Assembly: GCA_021234155.1 (NCBI GenBank)
Contig: JAJEKV010000018.1
Location: forward strand, 13,103,236 to 13,167,235
Reading direction: 5' to 3'
Length of the DNA: 64,000 nt
DNA from: Isoetes taiwanensis
Lineage: Eukaryota; Streptophyta; Lycopodiopsida; Isoetales; Isoetaceae
Both the position numbers and the translations under genes were made by a program. Positions 57,801 to 64,000 of this stretch are shown one piece after another. A model generated the notes under the pieces. That model was not told the origin of the DNA, did no database searches, and worked only from the letters and a program-made list of their open reading frames with translations. Every line of letters starts with the position of its first letter. Positions within the stretch are counted from its first letter, which is position 1.

Positions 57801-60800
57801 ATTGTAATGCTTGGAGCATTCTTCATGCTGCTTCTTTCATGCACATCTTTCTCTAGAATTTCCTACAATACTTATGACAGATAGACTGCAAATACCCTTT
57901 GAATTCCATTGCATATTTAGCATAGAATCACAGATTTGTATTTTGAAATATCTTGTTCACAGGTTTCGCCTCGCAAAAGGATCCGAAAGGTAGCGTTTTT
58001 TAATTCTATACCCAAGTCACCAGCGGGAAAGATACAACGTTAAGGAGTTGAAAGAGCTTGCACACTCTAAGCATTAGACGTCTCTCCTCATCAAATGCTG
58101 GGTCTGGACTACCATAATATTGGCAGATGCAACCAAAAAGTTTTAAAGGAAATAGATATAAGGCTTGCATAGGGTATAAATTATCAAAGAGTCCACAGAA
58201 CATGTAGGATATGTAACACAGATACACATAATGAGGACCTCTACAATTTTATGTGGACCCTGCGCCTGATGCAAAGAAGTCTGGTGCAAACAATCTTTCT
58301 GGCTAATTAACTTAAAAAATTAGGATCTTTATACCATAATAGAAGTTCTTAATCTTGAAACTCTATATTTTGTGATGGACTACTAGTATGTTTAAACTTG
58401 ATAGTTGCTGGAAACTTCGCAAGCGCTCTCAATTTCAAAACTATATTATGCTCCAAAATATATTGGGGAATTTACATACGAGGTTGTCTAACAACCTGAT
58501 CAGAAGGCTTTGAACAAATGCATTAGCCAACATAAAATAATAGACTTTTTTGGACGCAAAATGAACTTCTTGCATGGTCCCCATAAAGAGTTTTGTACAG
58601 AATTCATCGACTGCCATGTGCAATGAGTTTGGCATAACGAACCCTTTTCCTACCATTAATGTCCTTGCCAAGCATTTGGAAGATGAAAACTATATTTTTT
58701 TATTTTGTAACTAAAAATTAGCGTTGCATTTGATGACATTGATATAGGGAGCTTCATATTACAAATTATGGAGGCAAAAGAACGTTATCAAAACATGTAA
58801 TTTATGTAAAAAGTAATCAAACGTGCTTTTGACTAGTTTTAATAATTATCACTTCATATATAATTCAGTTTGTTATTTTCCTTTGTTTTTGTCCATCCCT
58901 AATATTTCTGCGCCGCAATCTAATCTCTTATTTATATGCCACGTTTTTTTCCCTCGACAATCTTCTTCCTCAACTTCGACGCCTGGCTACTGGCGATGGC
59001 CGGCACGCTCAAGCCTCCGAAGTCTGACGATGTTGCCACGTTTTTCTTAAAGACCTCCGAAGTCCGACGATGTTGTAGATTCGTTCTAGAGCATCTGTGC
59101 TTTTTTTTGGATCTTAGGTTTTTTTCCGGCAACATCGGCTTTTTTCTGAAGCATCTGTGTTTTTTGTTGCATTCTTTAGGGATGTTGAAGATCTGTGGGC
59201 TCTTTGGCGTAACAACTGGTGATCATTCCCCGGCAAAGAACATATTTGATATTTTCTTATTTCATTTTGTTCTCTACATTCATTTAGCCATTACTGTACA
59301 TGCAAGAGCAACAAATCTTATCTTGGCATCATAAACATCTTATCTTGGCATCCTTTTGCAAATAGGAACATCACCATGAATTTGGCCTTAAAATTGAAGC
59401 TTTATATGATGTTCATTATGGAAGGTGATCCTAAAACTCATCAAGGTAAAACTCATTTAGGTTCGTTTTAGAAATATGATGTTTTTATATTCGTCAAGTT
59501 AGAGGAAGTAGAGGTCCCTGCTATGGTGTTTATCTTTTTCACATGTCTGCAGTAATTACGTGATCGCAAGTTGTGAGACTATAGGCATTCCTCATGGCCT
59601 TCCATGTAGCTAGACGTTATAATTCAAATTTGTGGTACGGATACTGGATTAATACATTATATGATCATGTTCATCATCATTTCTCTAATATCTTTGTTGG
59701 AATAGCTGCATATTGCCCCAAATCCAACAGCTTGAGTTACATTGGCTTGCCTTCAAATGTCGAAGGGGATCAATATTAAAAGAATGTCCTCAATAGTTTT
59801 CCTTGTCCATGCTTGCCATTTGATTTGGTTCAAAAATAAGAGCTAACTGTGGAGCATTTGATTATGAACCAACAAGTTTATTCACTTGCAGATGTCTTCT
59901 TTTTATCAAGCATAACTATCTTCCATTACGATGTACACGTTGCATGTCCGAATGAATTTTGTGCACTGTATTATGTTCTTTGGCATGCCTTTGAAGATCT
60001 GCTCTGAACTTAACTCGATTATTACTTCTGACAACCTTTACTTTGCAGTTGTTTTGTCGTGGCACAAGTAGCTTCAGTTGTTTTGTCGTGGCACAAGTAG
60101 CTTCGGAAAACCACTTTGGAGGACTCCATTTCTAGGTAACATCTATAATTATTGTACAGAGAGTAGGAGACCCAATTTTAGCCCATTGCATTTCCTTTTC
60201 GGGATGTCTATCTACTCATGATATTTTGAAGTCACATTCTGCAAATGATATTTGCTCTGTAAATTCCAGATGACCCTTTGATTCTCATTTCCAATTATTG
60301 TTGTGGAAGTAGCCATCATTTCATACCTAGGATGTGTAAAGTCATTCCATGTCTAGCCCCATTCCATATTGTTATCTCTCATATCTTTAGAATTCTAAGT
60401 CATGGGTATACTCAAAGTGGCACCTTGATCACATGCACTAGGAATTGGATTCTTTATTATTCTTGGACCCTTTAACCAAATCATCTTTGATGTTTTCACG
60501 GGACCACTAAGTTTATTCTTGATCAGACCATGTCTACTAGCTAACAATGATCGTCATTTTCTAATTTCTTGAAAAGTTGGATGTATTCTCTCGCAACTCT
60601 AGGAGTAACGAAATTGTTCGTATGAAAATAGTGTGGAAGAAGCCCTTTATGTCAAAGGTTCATATTGTTCCACGTAGCTAGATGATGAGGTATGGTTCGT
60701 CCGAGGTTTGGCCCCTTGATCCTGAAGTTTAGAATCTTAATGTATATTGAATGTTGTAATATATGGATTGACATATGCATGCCACGTCAAATTATGAACA

Positions 60801-61860
60801 GGAAATTATTGGTGATTTATTAAATAAATCACTACATGTAAAGCTTAAAAAAAAGGAACATCTATGGTGTTGTTCCTCAACTCTTTTTGCCCTTTCTAGC
60901 TTTGAGTAAATCTGTTGAGTATTGTGGGCAGCCCTCTTGATAGCGTTTGTGACATAATCAAAAGATTGTGAAATGTGGCACTCAAATTCAGTATCCCATG
61001 TGGACAGACTTGTGGATTTTGCTGCAATGGTTGCCAAGTCTACAACACACACAATTCAACAAATGCAGAGGAATGATTGAACGAAAAGAAAATCCTAAAT
61101 GTCATAAACAATAAACAGGGAAAGAATGGATGATCATTAAATTTCAAATGGAAAAGATGGGGATTGTTATAGATTTGGCATGCGTCCATTTCCATTACCA
61201 CTACTCTATGTCGAGCTTTTTTTTTGGAATACAAATAGGCTATAGTTACGCCTGCCAATAAGCTCGATCATCCGATGTCATGAATAACTACTTTCGACGA
61301 TTTCTTTGGCCACAAGTCGCATGAGTTGTGAACTTGGCCATTGGATATTCACATAACTAAGTTCAATCATGATCCCTCCAAATTTCGTGAAAATTTATAA
61401 GCAGAAGGAAAATTGCATTCTTCAGTTTAATGCTTTAGATATTGCTAGTTTTACAGGCGTTTTTCTCTTCTGAGCCTAGTTACTTGTTGGGCAAGCATTG
61501 CCTTCAGTGTTGGAGTACGTTTCATTTCCTTAAACGTGGTCAATATTCTTGCCTTAAAGGTGATCAAGTTTTAGCATTTGTAGAAAGAAATGGGTTTAGC
61601 TTACTTATCTTCCAAAACAAATATTGAATTTAATGTGTGAAAATGAAATGTTAAAAAATGTGTGGCACCAGGTTTGTATCTATGGGATCTTTTGTCATTA
61701 GGATCCATTGTGGGATCTTTTGTCATTAGGATCAGCAACTTTCTATCTATTATTCAAGCGGTAGAACACAGGGTCATAAAGTGCCTTTCGCATGTTCAAT
61801 CTTGATGCAATATACATGAGACAATAAAGATTAATATAGAAAGGGCGATTTGATTCACTA
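54801..61860. other. Anonymous stretch with exon-like fragments
   Basis: I recognise no gene. Exon-like pieces with good splice borders include 57225-57390 (acceptor near 57220; KAQETMEMVLQELGNIPAST) and a short VSPRKRIRK piece near 57962. The frame 56092-56391 (GFSIYTFLMADSDDALVVNA) is open but unassigned. Small tandem duplications occur at 59013-59076 (CCTCCGAAGTCYGACGATGT) and 60046-60103 (29-bp unit with GTTTTGTCGTGGCACAAGTA). The AT-rich remainder shows nothing else. Confidence 0.4.
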
Positions 61861-61889
61861 GATATAGGGTGTGAAAAAAGAGAAATGTT

Positions 61890-61923
61890 CGCGGCGGCCT
61901 TGGCCGCCGCGATAAATTTCTTG
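61890..61923 (+). other. GC-rich terminal-type hairpin (Helitron-like)
   Basis: CGCGGCGGCC/GGCCGCCGCG (61890-61911) is a perfect 10-bp stem around a 2-base centre, followed by ATAAATTTCTTG. It matches the layout of the hairpins at 31891 and 34035. The word TTATTTTAAGCATT occurs near this copy (61967) and near the 31.9-kb copy. Confidence 0.35.
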
Positions 61924-64000
61924 TATATATAATCTATATAAGTTTCTTCTATATAGATTTTTTACTTATTTTAAGCATTAAAATAATATACAATAATTTA
62001 TTATAAGTTTTTTTCTTGGGATCAAGCCCTAAGTTTGAAATGTTCGGTACTATTAGGTGTGCTGGCCATTCAGAGAACGGCAAAAAAGATTTACATATAT
62101 TCGTAATAAGAATTGGCTGAGGCAAAAATTTGTTTGGAATAGAATGACAGGCAAAAATTTTACATGTAGTTGTGGTGCTAGTTATAAACCTACCCTTTAA
62201 ATTAATTTTAGAGGTGCCATTCAAATTTAAGGTTTGCTTAAGATTCTGGGCATCGAATATGATGGGGAAGGTGTTGATGCACTCAATGTCTCACATGTGT
62301 GGGTGGGTATGTAAAAAGGAAGTCGCAAGTGTACCAAGAAGGACCTTCAAAGTTTGTGCTACAATTTTTTTTCCATGTGGATTAGGCCACCGTGGATTGT
62401 AGGCTTGGAATCCCCATGCCGGCGGTGAACCCTTAATGTAGACCAAGTATTCCTCGCCACGGATCGGCCGTGAAATGGAGCCGGATCTCCCCTGTATTAC
62501 CGAATGGCAGCATAAATTGTCGCGTCTCTACAAAATAGAAATAGGAAGTAGTTTGTATCCGAGGGTTTTGTCAGTGGTTTATTGAATACCGCAACTTGTA
62601 GAGTCGTGTGCTCCAGATTTCGAGCTCGCTTAGCTTCAGCACCTTATTTCTGGCACGCTGTTATTTCCGTTTCAGCTGCTATAGATTGCTTCCTTGAATT
62701 GCATTTAGTCCGACCAGATTTTCCCACCGCGGCCGCGATTTGAACCAACTGCGGAGTTGCTCAACTGCAGATCTACGCTTGCTTGTCCTCTTCGCAAGTT
62801 AACCCTAAACCTTAATTTAGAACCCTAAAATTTGACTGAAGAATGGGTAGTGCGTAATGGAGCACCCTATTTCCATTCCGCTAGCATTGAGGTTGCTGCC
62901 ATGTCGCCACGTAAATGCACCCTGTGCAAAAATACGACCCTATTTCCATTTTGCAAATATAGAATCTCCACTACTCTAAGGCGACACTAGATTAAGGGTA
63001 AATTTAATTGGGAAATTTACCAAAATAGCCTTAATTGTTGACTTGATCTCAAAAGGCCCTTCCTATTTTTTGAAACTCCCAAAAATGCCTTAAACCTAAG
63101 TATTTTCCCAAATAGCTCCTTTTGAATTTTAGAAATCACCAAAAATACATTTTCGTAATAGATAGTCATTCTTTACACCGCTGAGCATTTTTTGTAGATC
63201 ACAACAATTTGGAAACCAATCCAGTAACTTGTTGAGCCTATTTTGTTATTCATATGCTAGAGCTACTTCTATCCACCAAATATTGAACTCTGAAAATAAA
63301 TGAAATGCTAACTTACAACAACACGTCAGTCCAATCTAAAGTGTGCCTAAAAGGAAATAGGATAGGACATAAGACAGTGGATAGAGAAAAGTAAGCAAAC
63401 AAAATGCACATGCTATGGTAATGGTGGCTATAATGAATGCTGTATGTAACCTATTTGATATTTTCTTATTGCATATTTTGTCCCAGGTCGATTATGTGTT
63501 AGCTTGTTGGAAAGCTGGTTCAGAGAGCTTTCCAACCCATGTATGATACCCTGCATGCTTGTTCCTTGCTTTAGTAGTTTCAAATCTGCTGTTTTCCCAG
63601 TCAGAAGTATAGGCTTTGTGGCAGCCCTTCTCTTCTTCCTCTTCTCTTCTTGGAGAAGTATAGCCCCGCCCTGAAGTGCCTTGCTGGCCTTGGCCAAGTG
63701 TTGAAAGGTGTGTGTTGTACTCTTATTGAAGATTACGGTGAATATTTTACTAATTCATACCCTAGTTCCCTGGCGGTGTTGTTGATGAAAGTTCCACACC
63801 AATATAGGATTGGCGATGTTTTAGTAAGTATTCGATTGGTCTCTACCTTGTGGCAGAATTTTGATCGGTCATATCTCTCAGACTGCAGTCGATTTTCATG
63901 TGCTTGGGCTTGTTGGAAAGCTGGTTCAGAGATCTTTCGAAATCTGCAGGTATGGTACCCGCATGCTTGGCTTTGTTTCTGTGCTCAAATTGGCACTTTT
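61924..64000. other. No recognisable gene; direct repeat near the window end
   Basis: Short open frames only. GCTTGTTGGAAAGCTGGTTC and the following AGAG occur at 63501 and 63908 with similar flanks. This wording recurs in leaders and LTRs of plant retrotransposons, so this may be LTR-element debris running out of the window. Confidence 0.4.

Overview
The window looks like nuclear DNA of a land plant. It carries one clean multi-exon gene for a plant-specific nuclear matrix constituent protein (NMCP/CRWN family), and plant-type transposable elements fill most of the rest: Ty3/gypsy chromovirus-like elements primed by initiator tRNA-Met, several degraded LINEs, a Mutator-like element (MULE) with a SWIM-finger transposase, and small non-autonomous elements. 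I cannot fix the lineage from sequence alone. The dense, old transposon debris would suit a fern, lycophyte, bryophyte, gymnosperm or other repeat-rich plant.

Layout. 1-8.5 kb: LINE relics (two 3' ends and two ORF2 C-terminal pieces) and a reverse-oriented Ty3/gypsy LTR with its primer-binding site. 8.57-15.0 kb: promoter and all 11 coding exons of the NMCP/CRWN gene, plus strand, about 1264 codons, with every splice phase consistent. 15-21 kb: no recognisable gene. 21.2-24.4 kb: integrase/chromodomain relic, a full LTR, then a PBS and leader, i.e. an LTR lying between the end of one element and the start of another. 24.9-27.7 kb: a 63-bp repeat, an acidic ORF, a dead histone H3-like copy and a LINE ORF2 with its 3' tail. 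27.7-31.7 kb: three copies of a palindromic element, a possible tRNA-type SINE, a truncated third LTR and a 1-kb array of GAATCT words. 31.7-41 kb: mostly unassigned, with Helitron-like hairpins, diverged duplications, two unidentified minus-strand exons and a small MITE.

41.07-51.98 kb is the most striking object: a 10.9-kb MULE with about 60-bp terminal inverted repeats and a perfect 9-bp target-site duplication. It holds a transposase (MULE catalytic core plus SWIM finger) interrupted by a single nonsense codon. On the other strand are pieces of an Ulp1-type (C48) protease and a C2H2-like finger, as in the plant MULEs known to carry Ulp1-like domains. Between the two lies about 3.8 kb of nested minisatellites. 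Three blocks of these are built from the same 15-bp word that forms the inner end of the element's own TIR.

52-64 kb: gene relics (two SppA-like protease exons, a cytochrome P450 fragment, unassigned exon-like stretches) in otherwise anonymous sequence. The only gene that looks intact and functional is the NMCP/CRWN gene.
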